DNA from: Pseudomonadota bacterium
Lineage (GTDB): Bacteria > Pseudomonadota > Alphaproteobacteria > Sphingomonadales > Sphingomonadaceae
Assembly (NCBI GenBank): GCA_023432995.1
Contig: JAEZES010000164.1
Location: forward strand, 1-17,494
DNA: 17,494 nucleotides
Direction of reading: 5' to 3'
Each line of letters opens with the position of its first letter. Position 1 is the stretch's first letter. Both the position numbers and the translations under genes were made by a program. Shown here piece after piece: positions 6,805-13,571 of this stretch. A model generated the notes under the pieces. The model did no database searches. It had not been told where the DNA came from and saw nothing but the letters and a program-made list of their open reading frames with translations.

Positions 6805-7518
6805 ATGGCCGTTGCGGCCCAATTCGATATCCTGCCCGAAGGCAAGAACAAGCGCGGAACGACCCGCCACCAGATGAGGCTTCGCGTTCGTGGCGCCCCC
6901 GGCTCGGGCGAGGCGACCGACGTGCTCATTCACAATCTCTCGGCCACCGGGATGTTGCTCGAAAGCTCGGCCGAGCTGAAAGTGGGCGACGAGATCAACG
7001 TCGAGCTGCCCGAAGCCGAGTCAAGCCTGGCCAAGGTCATGTGGACCAGCGGGCAGTTCTTCGGCTGCGCGTTCGATCGCCCGCTGTCTGCGGCGGCGGT
7101 CAGCGCCGCGCAATTGCGCAGCGAGCCGGCAATAGAGACGTCCCAGACGGGAGAGGCCGTCGGCTTCGAAGGGTCCGGGGCGGAAGAGACCTTCGGCGCC
7201 CGACTGCAACGGCTTCGTCGCGAACGCGGCCTGACGCTGGTCGAATTCGCTCGCAGGGCCAAGGTCAGCCGCCCGACCGTCTGGTCGTGGGAGGCCGACC
7301 GCAGCACTCCGCGGCGCTCCAAGACCAAGATCCTGCTCGAAGTGCTCGGCGTTGCCGAAGAGGAGCTCTTCGGAACCTCCGGCACGGCGCAAACGCCGCG
7401 GCCCCAGGGCGAAGGGTCCGGCCAGGCCCTCCGGCGCGCGATCGGCGAGGCCAAGGTGCGGGTCGCCGAGCTCGCCGGGACCAGTCCGGAAAAGGTTCGG
7501 CTCATCATCGAAATCTAG
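6805..7518 (+). CDS. PilZ domain fused to Cro/CI (XRE) helix-turn-helix, putative c-di-GMP-responsive transcription regulator
   Basis: A 237-residue two-domain protein. Residues ~15-108 are a PilZ domain with R17-x3-R21 and N44-x-S46-x-x-G49, the c-di-GMP ligand motifs. Residues ~129-187 are an XRE-type helix-turn-helix (FGARLQRLRRERGLTLVEFA, then AKVSRPTVWSWEADRSTPRR, the DNA-recognition helix). A short C-terminal helix-rich piece (~207-237, ending TSPEKVRLIIEI) may dimerise. The N-terminal half is paralogous to the membrane PilZ protein at 5704, sharing FFGC, the PEA stretch and the AAVS...LR.EP end. If it binds both ligand and DNA, it would connect c-di-GMP level directly to gene expression; candidate targets are the neighbouring exosortase and PEP-CTERM promoters. 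A TTAA-N7-TTAA box precedes it. It is convergent with the cell-wall hydrolase gene. Confidence 0.92.
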   Translation: MAVAAQFDILPEGKNKRGTTRHQMRLRVRGAPGSGEATDVLIHNLSATGMLLESSAELKVGDEINVELPEAESSLAKVMWTSGQFFGCAFDRPLSAAAVSAAQLRSEPAIETSQTGEAVGFEGSGAEETFGARLQRLRRERGLTLVEFARRAKVSRPTVWSWEADRSTPRRSKTKILLEVLGVAEEELFGTSGTAQTPRPQGEGSGQALRRAIGEAKVRVAELAGTSPEKVRLIIEI

Positions 7519-7524
7519 CGACAG

Positions 7525-7579
7525 AGCCGAGTTCGGCTCGGTTCTGCGCGCGCCTCGAGTTGTGAACGCGAACTCGGCT
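7525..7579. terminator. Inverted repeat between convergent genes, bidirectional terminator candidate
   Basis: AGCCGAGTTCG (7525-7535) and CGAACTCGGCT (7569-7579) are perfect 11-base arms with a 33-base loop. The left arm can also form a local hairpin (GAGCCG-AGTT-CGGCTC, 7526-7539). It starts seven bases after the PilZ-HTH stop and its right arm touches the stop codon of the hydrolase gene, so it may end both transcripts. No long T-run is present. Confidence 0.55.
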
Positions 7580-8595
7580 TACGGTGTCGGCAGCGGTTCC
7601 GCGTCTCTCGCCAGGCTGAAGCGGTTTTCGTCGACGATGAGCCCGCCGGCCGGACGATCGACGACGAGTTCCCGCGCCTTCTGGTCTTCGCTCAGCAGCA
7701 GGATCGGGTCGGGCAGCCCGCTCCGAGGCAGCGATACCGAGGATGGCGCCGGGCTCAGCTCGATCGCGGCCAGGCTGTTCGGATCCAGGTCGATCTCTGT
7801 CGCCGAAGCGTCGGCCAGCGAGGTCGCCAGCTCGCCGGCATAGCGCTGCGTGAACGCCTGGCGGCGTCCCCACAGGCCAGGCCAGCGATAGAAGATGTGG
7901 GCGCCGACGGCGGCGATCTTGTCGAGCCGGGGTGCCCAGTAAGGGACGACCCAGTTGGCATGGTAGTGAGTCGCCATGCCCACGGTCGCCTCGACCGAAC
8001 CGGCGAGCGCGGCGGCGGCGATCGAGCGTGCGCGATCCCACCCGGCGCGGCTGGGCGACCTCGCCAGGCTGCCGTCGCACGTAAAGGTGAACTGGCACCC
8101 GGTCTGCCGTTCCGAACCCTGGTAAACCACGTCGCACACGCTGGCGGGGAAGGCCGGGTGCCGCACGCGATTGAGAACGACCTGCGCCACGGCGCGCTGG
8201 CCCTGTTCGCCTTCGCCCGCGGCCTCGTAATAGACGGCCGCGGTCAGGCAATCGAGCGCCGCCTTGTAAGCCAGCGGGTCCGACAGCGCCTCGGCCGCGC
8301 CGAACGCCCCCGCGCGCTCGATTCCGTTGGCCGCGAACGGCAACGCCTCGTTCGCGGCGACGGCCTGCTCGGGAGTCAGCGCCCTGATCAGTTGCGGCTC
8401 GGGCTCGGGCAAGGCGGGCATGCCGTTCCCCGAGAGCCTGCCAAGCGAAGACGTCAGCTCGCTAGCGCTTCGCCACGAGACATCGCTGAACGCTCCCAGC
8501 ATCACCACGGGAAGGGCGGAAAGTACCGCCAGGGCCACCCATTTCAGAGTGGTAGAGATCATGGTGCGCCTAGCTCCGGGGGGTCGCTCGGTCAT
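7579..8595 (-). CDS. SleB-type cell wall hydrolase (Hydrolase_2)
   Basis: A 338-residue protein with an N-terminal membrane anchor or signal (helix ~17-35) and a Hydrolase_2/SleB catalytic domain at ~105-240. LTAAVYYEAAGEGEQGQRAV carries the predicted catalytic Glu (E124), followed by VAQVVLNRVRHPAFPASVCD, CQFTFTCDGS and the ATHYHANWVVPYWAPRL signature. SleB relatives cleave peptidoglycan; in non-sporing alphaproteobacteria they are general wall-remodelling enzymes. The ~100 C-terminal residues are low-complexity and specific to close relatives. The start is taken as the first ATG (AGGG four bases upstream); an ATG 11 codons later (8562) is equally possible and would put the hydrophobic segment nearer the N-terminus. 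It is divergent from the exosortase gene and may share its control region. Confidence 0.9.
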   Translation of the reverse strand: MTERPPGARRTMISTTLKWVALAVLSALPVVMLGAFSDVSWRSASELTSSLGRLSGNGMPALPEPEPQLIRALTPEQAVAANEALPFAANGIERAGAFGAAEALSDPLAYKAALDCLTAAVYYEAAGEGEQGQRAVAQVVLNRVRHPAFPASVCDVVYQGSERQTGCQFTFTCDGSLARSPSRAGWDRARSIAAAALAGSVEATVGMATHYHANWVVPYWAPRLDKIAAVGAHIFYRWPGLWGRRQAFTQRYAGELATSLADASATEIDLDPNSLAAIELSPAPSSVSLPRSGLPDPILLLSEDQKARELVVDRPAGGLIVDENRFSLARDAEPLPTP

Positions 8596-8725
8596 CGCGC
8601 CCTGAACATGGCGGTAAACACAGAAGTGTTAAAGGGCATTTGGTATGATGCTTCGGTTCGGTACAGTCGTACAGAACGAGGCGGCTCACGATTGTGGGTG
8701 CACGGGATTGTGCTAGGTATTGCCG
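8596..8725. promoter_or_regulatory. Divergent control region between cell wall hydrolase and exosortase
   Basis: These 130 bases are relatively AT-rich. They hold two inverted repeats: AACAC-AGAA-GTGTT (8617-8630) and a longer dyad at 8656-8677. A TATGAT hexamer (8643-8648), one base from the -10 consensus, lies between them, though no good -35 partner is seen. Confidence 0.5.
8656..8677 (+). promoter_or_regulatory. Operator-like dyad GTTCGGTAC-AGTC-GTACAGAAC
   Basis: Nine-base arms with one mismatch around a four-base centre, 48 bases before the exosortase ATG and just downstream of a TATGAT hexamer. The same stretch reads as a direct repeat GTACAG at an 8-base step. Size and symmetry fit a dimeric helix-turn-helix regulator; the PilZ-HTH protein encoded 1.2 kb upstream is one candidate. 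Confidence 0.5.
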
Positions 8726-9685
8726 ATGGATGCGATAGCCTTACGGTCTACCCCCGCCGAAGAACACGGCCCGGGTGAGACAGAGTCGAGCGCCGCGTTG
8801 CCCCGGGCGACGCGCCGCAGCCCGTTGGATCTGGCCGGGCTGGCGGTGCTCCTGCTCGGGCTCGTGACGATCGCAATCCCGACGCTGGTATTCGTCGCGC
8901 AGGAAAGCTGGAGCAAGGAGCAGGGCTCGCACGGCCCGATCGTGCTCTTCACCGGCCTCTGGTTGCTGTGGCGCCAGTGGGGCGACGCGCGCCAAGTGGT
9001 GTCGCGTCCGAAAGGGGCCCTTGTTGCCGTGCTCCTCGCCGGCACTCTGGCGTTCTACGCGTTCGCGCGGATCACCCAGATCGTCGAGCTCGAGGGCTAC
9101 GCGATGTACGGGTGTGTCCTGGCCGTGATCTACAGCCTGGTCGGCCTGCAGGCGATGAAGCGGATGTGGTTCCCGCTGTTCTATATCGCGTTCATCTTCC
9201 CCCCGCCCGAATCGCTCGTCGATGCGGTGACCCTGCCGATGAAGGTGGAACTGTCGAAGGCCGCCGTGGCGTTCCTCGACCTGCTCGGCTATCCGATCGG
9301 CGGTGAAGGGGTGATGATCTACATCGGGCAGTACGAGCTGCTGGTGGCGGCCGCCTGCTCGGGCCTCAACTCGATCATTTCGCTGTCGGCGATCTCCCTG
9401 TTCTACATCTACATCCGCCACCAGGCCGACTGGCGCTACGCCGCGTTCCTGGTGCTGCTGATCGTGCCGGTGGCGCTGCTGGCGAACTTCGTCCGCGTGC
9501 TGATCCTGATCCTTCTGACCTACCATCTGGGAGAGGCGGCGGCGCAGGGCTTCCTGCACAACTTCGCCGGCGTGTTCATGTTCGCGGTGGCACTGATCGC
9601 GATCTACCTGGCGGACGAGGCAATCAGGCCCATATGGCTGCGGTTCACTCGCAGCCGGCCGGAAGGAACCGTGGCAAATGTTTGA
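8726..9685 (+). CDS. xrtV: Exosortase (XrtV-like), PEP-CTERM sorting transpeptidase
   Basis: A 319-residue polytopic inner-membrane cysteine protease/transpeptidase that recognises PEP-CTERM tails after Sec export. The catalytic triad of the family is visible: C211 in AAACSGLNSIISL, R257 in LLANFVRVL and H278 in FLHNFAGVF. About eight hydrophobic segments span ~36-300, with FPLFYIAFIFPPPE (149-162) as the usual mid-protein signature. Start ATG 8726 has AGG eight bases upstream; an in-frame TTG at 8720 is less likely. There is no fused EpsI domain; EpsI is the next gene, overlapping by 8 bases, the arrangement I associate with the sphingomonad XrtV type. The exosortase family call is certain and the V subtype is inferred. 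A PEPxxWA substrate lies at 4597-5382. Confidence 0.93.
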   Translation: MDAIALRSTPAEEHGPGETESSAALPRATRRSPLDLAGLAVLLLGLVTIAIPTLVFVAQESWSKEQGSHGPIVLFTGLWLLWRQWGDARQVVSRPKGALVAVLLAGTLAFYAFARITQIVELEGYAMYGCVLAVIYSLVGLQAMKRMWFPLFYIAFIFPPPESLVDAVTLPMKVELSKAAVAFLDLLGYPIGGEGVMIYIGQYELLVAAACSGLNSIISLSAISLFYIYIRHQADWRYAAFLVLLIVPVALLANFVRVLILILLTYHLGEAAAQGFLHNFAGVFMFAVALIAIYLADEAIRPIWLRFTRSRPEGTVANV

Positions 9686-10373
9686 AACCAAAAAGGCGAC
9701 CAGCGCGGATGCGTCGTTGCTTTCGCGGCGGAACTTCTTCATCGGGGCGGCCATGCTGGCGACCTCCGGACTCGCGTTTGCCCGCCAGCCGACCGTGCAC
9801 AACCCGGTCGTCAAGCGTGAGGTGTTCGAGGGCTGGGTGCCGCAGCAGTTCGGCCAGTGGTCGATGGTCGCGAGCAGCGGTGTCGTCCTGCCGTCGCCCG
9901 ACGCCCTGAGCGATCGACTCTACGACAATCTTGTCACCCGGGTTTACGGCTCTCCCGACGCCGCCGTCATGATGCTGCTCGCCTACAACAACCAGCAGGA
10001 CGGCGTGCTCCAAGTCCACCGGCCCGAGATCTGCTATCCGGTCGGTGGCTACAAGCTGACCGAAACGGAGCAGATTTCGGTTGCCGCGCTCGGCAAGCAG
10101 GTTCCGTCCAACGTCTTCACGGCCACGGGCTCGGATCGCGTCGAGCAGGTCGTCTATTTCACGCGGCTGGGGAGTTCCTATCCGCGCACGTGGGCCGAGC
10201 AGCGCTTCGCGGTGGTCGAGGAGAACCTCGCGGGCCGCATTCCTGACGGGATCATGCTGCGGGCCTCGGTCCTGAGCGAGAACCGCGCGGCCGCGCTCGA
10301 CATGCTGCGCAATTTCATCGGGGGCTTCTCGGCGGCCGCAGCGCCATCGCTGCAGCGCTTGCTGGTGGTCTGA
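9678..10373 (+). CDS. epsI: Exosortase-associated protein EpsI (V-type) with Tat-like signal
   Basis: A 231-residue EpsI protein, partner of exosortases in polysaccharide/PEP-CTERM loci. Its biochemical role is not settled. The family motif HRPEICYPVGGYKL lies at ~114-127, with the conserved H, E, C, Y and P. Hydrophobic residues 19-35 preceded by SRRNFF (16-21) and followed by an AFA site form a twin-arginine-like leader, so the protein is probably exported to the periplasm, perhaps folded. The gene overlaps the exosortase 3' end by 8 bases, indicating coupled translation, and the next gene follows after 31 bases. Length matches stand-alone EpsI proteins. Confidence 0.9.
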   Translation: MFETKKATSADASLLSRRNFFIGAAMLATSGLAFARQPTVHNPVVKREVFEGWVPQQFGQWSMVASSGVVLPSPDALSDRLYDNLVTRVYGSPDAAVMMLLAYNNQQDGVLQVHRPEICYPVGGYKLTETEQISVAALGKQVPSNVFTATGSDRVEQVVYFTRLGSSYPRTWAEQRFAVVEENLAGRIPDGIMLRASVLSENRAAALDMLRNFIGGFSAAAAPSLQRLLVV

Positions 10374-10404
10374 CACTGAGACATCGAGACGGGAGATTTT
10401 CTAG

Positions 10405-11277
10405 ATGAGAAAGCTTGGGCTCTTGGCGGGCTGCCTCATTGGGTCGGTTCTGCTTTCCGGTTGCCAGAAGGAGGCGACGGGGCAGGTAGCCGCGGTCGTC
10501 AATGGCGAGGAAATAACGCTGCAGGAAATCAACACCGAACTCGGCCAGGCCCAGCTCCCGGACGGCGTCAACAAGGAGCAGGTGCAGCAGGCCGCCCTGC
10601 AGCGAATCGTTGAACGGCGCCTGCTGGCCCAGGCGGCGCGGGAGGATGGCCTCGACAAGACGCCCGAGTTCCTCATCCGGCGTCGGCAGCTCGAGGACGC
10701 GCTGCTCGTCCAGCTTCTCGGCCAGCGGCTCGGCCGCACGACCTCGGTCCCGGAAGGGAGCGCCGTCGACAACTTCATGCGCGAAAATCCCGCGGTCTTC
10801 AGCGGACGGTCGATCCTGACGGTCGACCGGATCCAGTTCCCGATGCCGTCGGACCCCAGCAAGCTGCGAGCGCTCGAGAGCGACCATTCGATGGAGGCGG
10901 TCGCGGCCTCGCTCGATCGGATGGGGATCAAGTTCAACCGCGGCACCGCACAGATGGATTCGGCCAGGCTTGGCCAGGAGCGGCTCAACCGTATTCGCGC
11001 CCTGCCGCCGGGTGAGCCGTTCGTGGTCCCCGAAGGTGGCTTGGTCACGGTCGCGGTGGTGACCGGCGAGACGCCGCAGCCGGTCCAAAGCGACCAGGGC
11101 AGGCCGGTCGCGGTGCAGATGATGCGCAACCAGTCTCTGGCGGAGGCGATGCGTTCCCGGCTCGAGGCGGAAAAGGCCGAAGCCGAGATCGAGTACCAGC
11201 CCGGCTTTGCTCCGCCCGCACCGTCGGCGTCCGGCACGCCGGCCGCCTCGGCGAGCCCGGCAACGCCCAGCAAGTGA
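10405..11277 (+). CDS. epsD: EpsD-family peptidyl-prolyl isomerase-like lipoprotein
   Basis: A 290-residue lipoprotein: the lipobox LLSGC puts the lipidated Cys at residue 20 after a short signal peptide. The body resembles the SurA/PrsA-like chaperone fold: VAAVVNGEEITLQEINTEL (~28-46) is the typical N-terminal chaperone segment. The parvulin-like part (~120-215) is short and divergent, so isomerase activity is doubtful. EpsD-type proteins occur in exosortase/exopolysaccharide loci and are thought to help fold or assemble periplasmic export parts. The last ~30 residues are Ala/Pro/Ser low complexity. A GGGAG site lies 9 bases upstream of the ATG. It is the third gene of the exosortase operon, closed by a strong hairpin just after it. 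Confidence 0.85.
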   Translation: MRKLGLLAGCLIGSVLLSGCQKEATGQVAAVVNGEEITLQEINTELGQAQLPDGVNKEQVQQAALQRIVERRLLAQAAREDGLDKTPEFLIRRRQLEDALLVQLLGQRLGRTTSVPEGSAVDNFMRENPAVFSGRSILTVDRIQFPMPSDPSKLRALESDHSMEAVAASLDRMGIKFNRGTAQMDSARLGQERLNRIRALPPGEPFVVPEGGLVTVAVVTGETPQPVQSDQGRPVAVQMMRNQSLAEAMRSRLEAEKAEAEIEYQPGFAPPAPSASGTPAASASPATPSK

Positions 11278-11295
11278 CTGTAGGAAACCGACCGA

Positions 11296-11324
11296 CGTCC
11301 CGCCCGGCCGCTGCCGGCGGGACG
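11296..11324 (+). terminator. Strong GC hairpin after the exosortase operon
   Basis: CGTCCCGCC / GGCGGGACG form a perfect 9-bp stem, extended inside by GGC/GCC after a one-base bulge, with a CGCT loop. It sits 18 bases after the epsD stop and is the most stable-looking hairpin in the window. A T-run is lacking, as is common in GC-rich genomes. Confidence 0.6.
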
Positions 11325-11397
11325 ATCGGGTGGTCGCGCCTGCACCTGTCGTGAACCGCTTCGCGCTTGTGCGTTGATCGTGCCTGAACGTCTGCCG

Positions 11398-12480
11398 ATG
11401 AGACTGCTTTTCGCGCTCCCCGGTTTTCACCGCTACGACCGCGGGGCCGAGGTCGCGTTGCTCTCGGTAGCCCGCGAACTCGCCGTGAGCGGCCATGACG
11501 TGACGGTAGCGGGCTCGGGCCCTGAACGTGGCGACATCCGCTATCGCTATCTTCGGGTGCCGTCGGTTCGGCGCGAGCGCTTCGAGCGGTTTCCGACTCT
11601 TCCGCCTCTGCGATCGGAAACGGCGTGGGAAGATGCGACCTTTGCGTTCAACCTCATTCGGCTGGTGCCGCTGCGAGAATTCGACGCGACGGTCACCTGC
11701 TCGTTCCCATTCACCCACTGGGCCCTACGGCGACATCGGGCGCACGGTCCGGCGCACGTCTTCGTGACCCAGAACGGCGATTGGCCCGCCGTCAGCGAGG
11801 AAGCCGAATTCCGGACCTTCTCGTGCGACGGGCTTGTCTGCACCAATCCGGACTATGCTGCCCGCAACCGCCAGCGCTGGGCCTGTGCGCTGATTCCGAA
11901 CGGGGTGGATCTCGAGCGCTTTCGGCCGGGTCAGGCCGAACGTCAGACGTTCGGCCTGCCCGCAGACAAGCCCGTGATCCTGATGGTCAGCGCGCTCATC
12001 GAGAGCAAGCGGGTGCTCGATGGCATCCGCGCGGTTGCTGCACTGGAGGACGCAATCCTCGTCGTCGCCGGCGACGGGCCCCTGCGCGACGAGGTCACGC
12101 GCCTCGCCGAGGAACTGCTGCCGCAACGGTTCAAGAGAGTATCGCTGGCGGCGGCCGAAATGCCCGGCCTGTACCGATCGGCAGACGTCTTTCTGCACCT
12201 GTCCGTCGTCGAGTCATTCGGCAACGTCTTCCTCGAATCGTGGGCTTGCGGCTTGCCCGTCGTCGCTCACGACAGCGATCGCCTGCGCTGGATCCTGGGC
12301 GACCAGCACCACTTGTGCGACACCACTGACCCGCATCAGCTGAACGTCGCACTGCGCGCAGCGTTGGCGGACCGGACAAGGGCCTCGCTGGCCGGAGTCG
12401 AGCGCTATTCGTGGGTCAACATCGCGCGGGAATACGCGGCTTTCCTCGAGGAGGTCGTCGCGCAGCGGCGCCGGTCGTAG
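11398..12480 (+). CDS. Glycosyltransferase family 4 (GT-B fold)
   Basis: A 360-residue retaining glycosyltransferase of the GT4 type, cytoplasmic or peripheral at the inner membrane, which would add a sugar to the lipid-linked exopolysaccharide repeat unit. The N-terminal acceptor domain starts MRLLFALPGFHRYDRGAE. The donor domain begins near NGVDLERF (168-175) and carries the EX7E motif (E272 and E280 in SVVESFGNVFLESWACG) that holds the nucleotide-sugar ribose and phosphates. ATG 11398 is chosen because it begins the conserved fold; in-frame TTG 11374 and GTG 11380 upstream have no better ribosome site, and none of the three has a strong one. The donor sugar is unknown. Its last 76 bases overlap the opposite-strand UDP-glucuronate decarboxylase gene. 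Confidence 0.92.
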   Translation: MRLLFALPGFHRYDRGAEVALLSVARELAVSGHDVTVAGSGPERGDIRYRYLRVPSVRRERFERFPTLPPLRSETAWEDATFAFNLIRLVPLREFDATVTCSFPFTHWALRRHRAHGPAHVFVTQNGDWPAVSEEAEFRTFSCDGLVCTNPDYAARNRQRWACALIPNGVDLERFRPGQAERQTFGLPADKPVILMVSALIESKRVLDGIRAVAALEDAILVVAGDGPLRDEVTRLAEELLPQRFKRVSLAAAEMPGLYRSADVFLHLSVVESFGNVFLESWACGLPVVAHDSDRLRWILGDQHHLCDTTDPHQLNVALRAALADRTRASLAGVERYSWVNIAREYAAFLEEVVAQRRRS

Positions 12481-13433
12481 TTCGAAAGCTGGCGGAAATA
12501 CCCGATCGTCTGCTCAAGGCCTTCGCGCAGCGCCACCCGCGGCGCCCAATCGAGTTCGCGCCTGGCAAGGCTGATGTCAGGGCGTCGCTGCGTCGGATCG
12601 TCGGACGGCAACGGATGCTGCACCAGCTTCGAACGCGATCCGGTCATCTCGATCACCAGTTCGGCCAGTTCACGGATCGTGAACTCGACCGGATTGCCGA
12701 TGTTGACCGGGCCGGTGAACTCGGGGCGGCTGTCCATCAGCTTGATCATCCCGTCGATCAGGTCGTCGACGTAGCAGAAGCTGCGCGTCTGGCTGCCGTC
12801 ACCATAGATCGTGATGTCGTCGCCACGCAGCGCCTGCATGATGAAGTTCGAAACCACGCGGCCGTCCCCCGGATGCATCCGCGGCCCGTAGGTGTTGAAG
12901 ATTCGCATGACCTTGATGCCGACACCGTGCTGGCGATGGTAATCGAAGAACAGCGTTTCGGCGCACCGCTTGCCTTCGTCGTAGCACGAGCGGACACCGA
13001 TCGGATTGACGTTGCCCCAGTAGCTCTCGGTCTGCGGATGCTGGAGGGGATCGCCATAGAATTCGCTGGTCGAAGCTTGCAGCACGCGGCATCCAAGGCG
13101 TTTGGCGAGGCCGAGCATGTTGATCGCGCCCGAGACCGACACCTTCGTCGTCTGCACCGGATCGTGCTGGTAATGGATCGGGGAGGCCGGGCAGGCTAGG
13201 TTGTAGATCGCATCCACCTCGACAAACAGCGGAAAGCAAACGTCGTGGCGCATGAACTCGAAGCGCGGATGGCTGAGGAGGTGGCTGATGTTCGCCTTGG
13301 AGCCGGTGAACAGGTTGTCGACGCACAACACTTCATCCCCCGCCGCGATCAAGCGGTCGATCAGATGCGAGCCGAGGAAGCCGGCCCCGCCAGTAACCAG
13401 CACGCGACGCTGGGAGAAGTATCTGCGGGCCAT
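12405..13433 (-). CDS. uxs: UDP-glucuronate decarboxylase (UDP-xylose synthase), SDR family
   Basis: A 342-residue extended short-chain dehydrogenase that converts UDP-glucuronate to UDP-xylose with NAD, giving xylose for the exopolysaccharide. The NAD-binding motif GGAGFLGS lies at 15-22. The catalytic residues are in ASTSEFYGDP (120-129) and the Y151-x3-K155 pair of SCYDEGKRCAE, a spelling characteristic of UDP-xylose synthases; PSDDPTQRRPDI is also typical. Start ATG has AAGG at good spacing. The conserved fold ends at about GLEQTIGYFRQL. The final ~25 residues, rich in Arg and Ser, are encoded entirely inside the overlap with the convergent GT4 gene and look like a non-homologous extension. 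Other close SDRs (dehydratases, epimerases) are less likely given the motif spellings. Confidence 0.93.
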   Translation of the reverse strand: MARRYFSQRRVLVTGGAGFLGSHLIDRLIAAGDEVLCVDNLFTGSKANISHLLSHPRFEFMRHDVCFPLFVEVDAIYNLACPASPIHYQHDPVQTTKVSVSGAINMLGLAKRLGCRVLQASTSEFYGDPLQHPQTESYWGNVNPIGVRSCYDEGKRCAETLFFDYHRQHGVGIKVMRIFNTYGPRMHPGDGRVVSNFIMQALRGDDITIYGDGSQTRSFCYVDDLIDGMIKLMDSRPEFTGPVNIGNPVEFTIRELAELVIEMTGSRSKLVQHPLPSDDPTQRRPDISLARRELDWAPRVALREGLEQTIGYFRQLSNYDRRRCATTSSRKAAYSRAMLTHE

Positions 13434-13571
13434 GGATTACCTTTCGACAGACAGCCGTGGGGGTAATCCGGGCTCGGGATCAGACAAGGGGTTAGCCTTG
13501 GCGTATCCAAAATGGGGACACTTGGCGCGGGGTCGTGGCTTGCAGGACGATTGTCCGCCAAGGGCTCTCCG
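13434..13571. promoter_or_regulatory. Divergent promoter region between uxs and the GT2 gene
   Basis: 138 bases between opposite-facing starts. Ribosome-binding sites are clear on both sides (AAGG before uxs; AAGGG at 13560-13564 before the GT2 ATG). No certain -35/-10 pair was found. Confidence 0.4.

Noticed and set aside
8629..8660. TTAAAG upstream of the exosortase as the -35 of a FliA (sigma-28) promoter
   Set aside because: The sequence 15 bases downstream does not resemble GCCGATAA.
5481..13516. CCAAAAYGGG shared by the PEP-CTERM upstream region (5481-5490) and the uxs/GT2 divergent region (13507-13516)
   Set aside because: Only two copies 8 kb apart with nine of ten bases matching; absent from the exosortase, PilZ and Wza promoters, so chance is not excluded.
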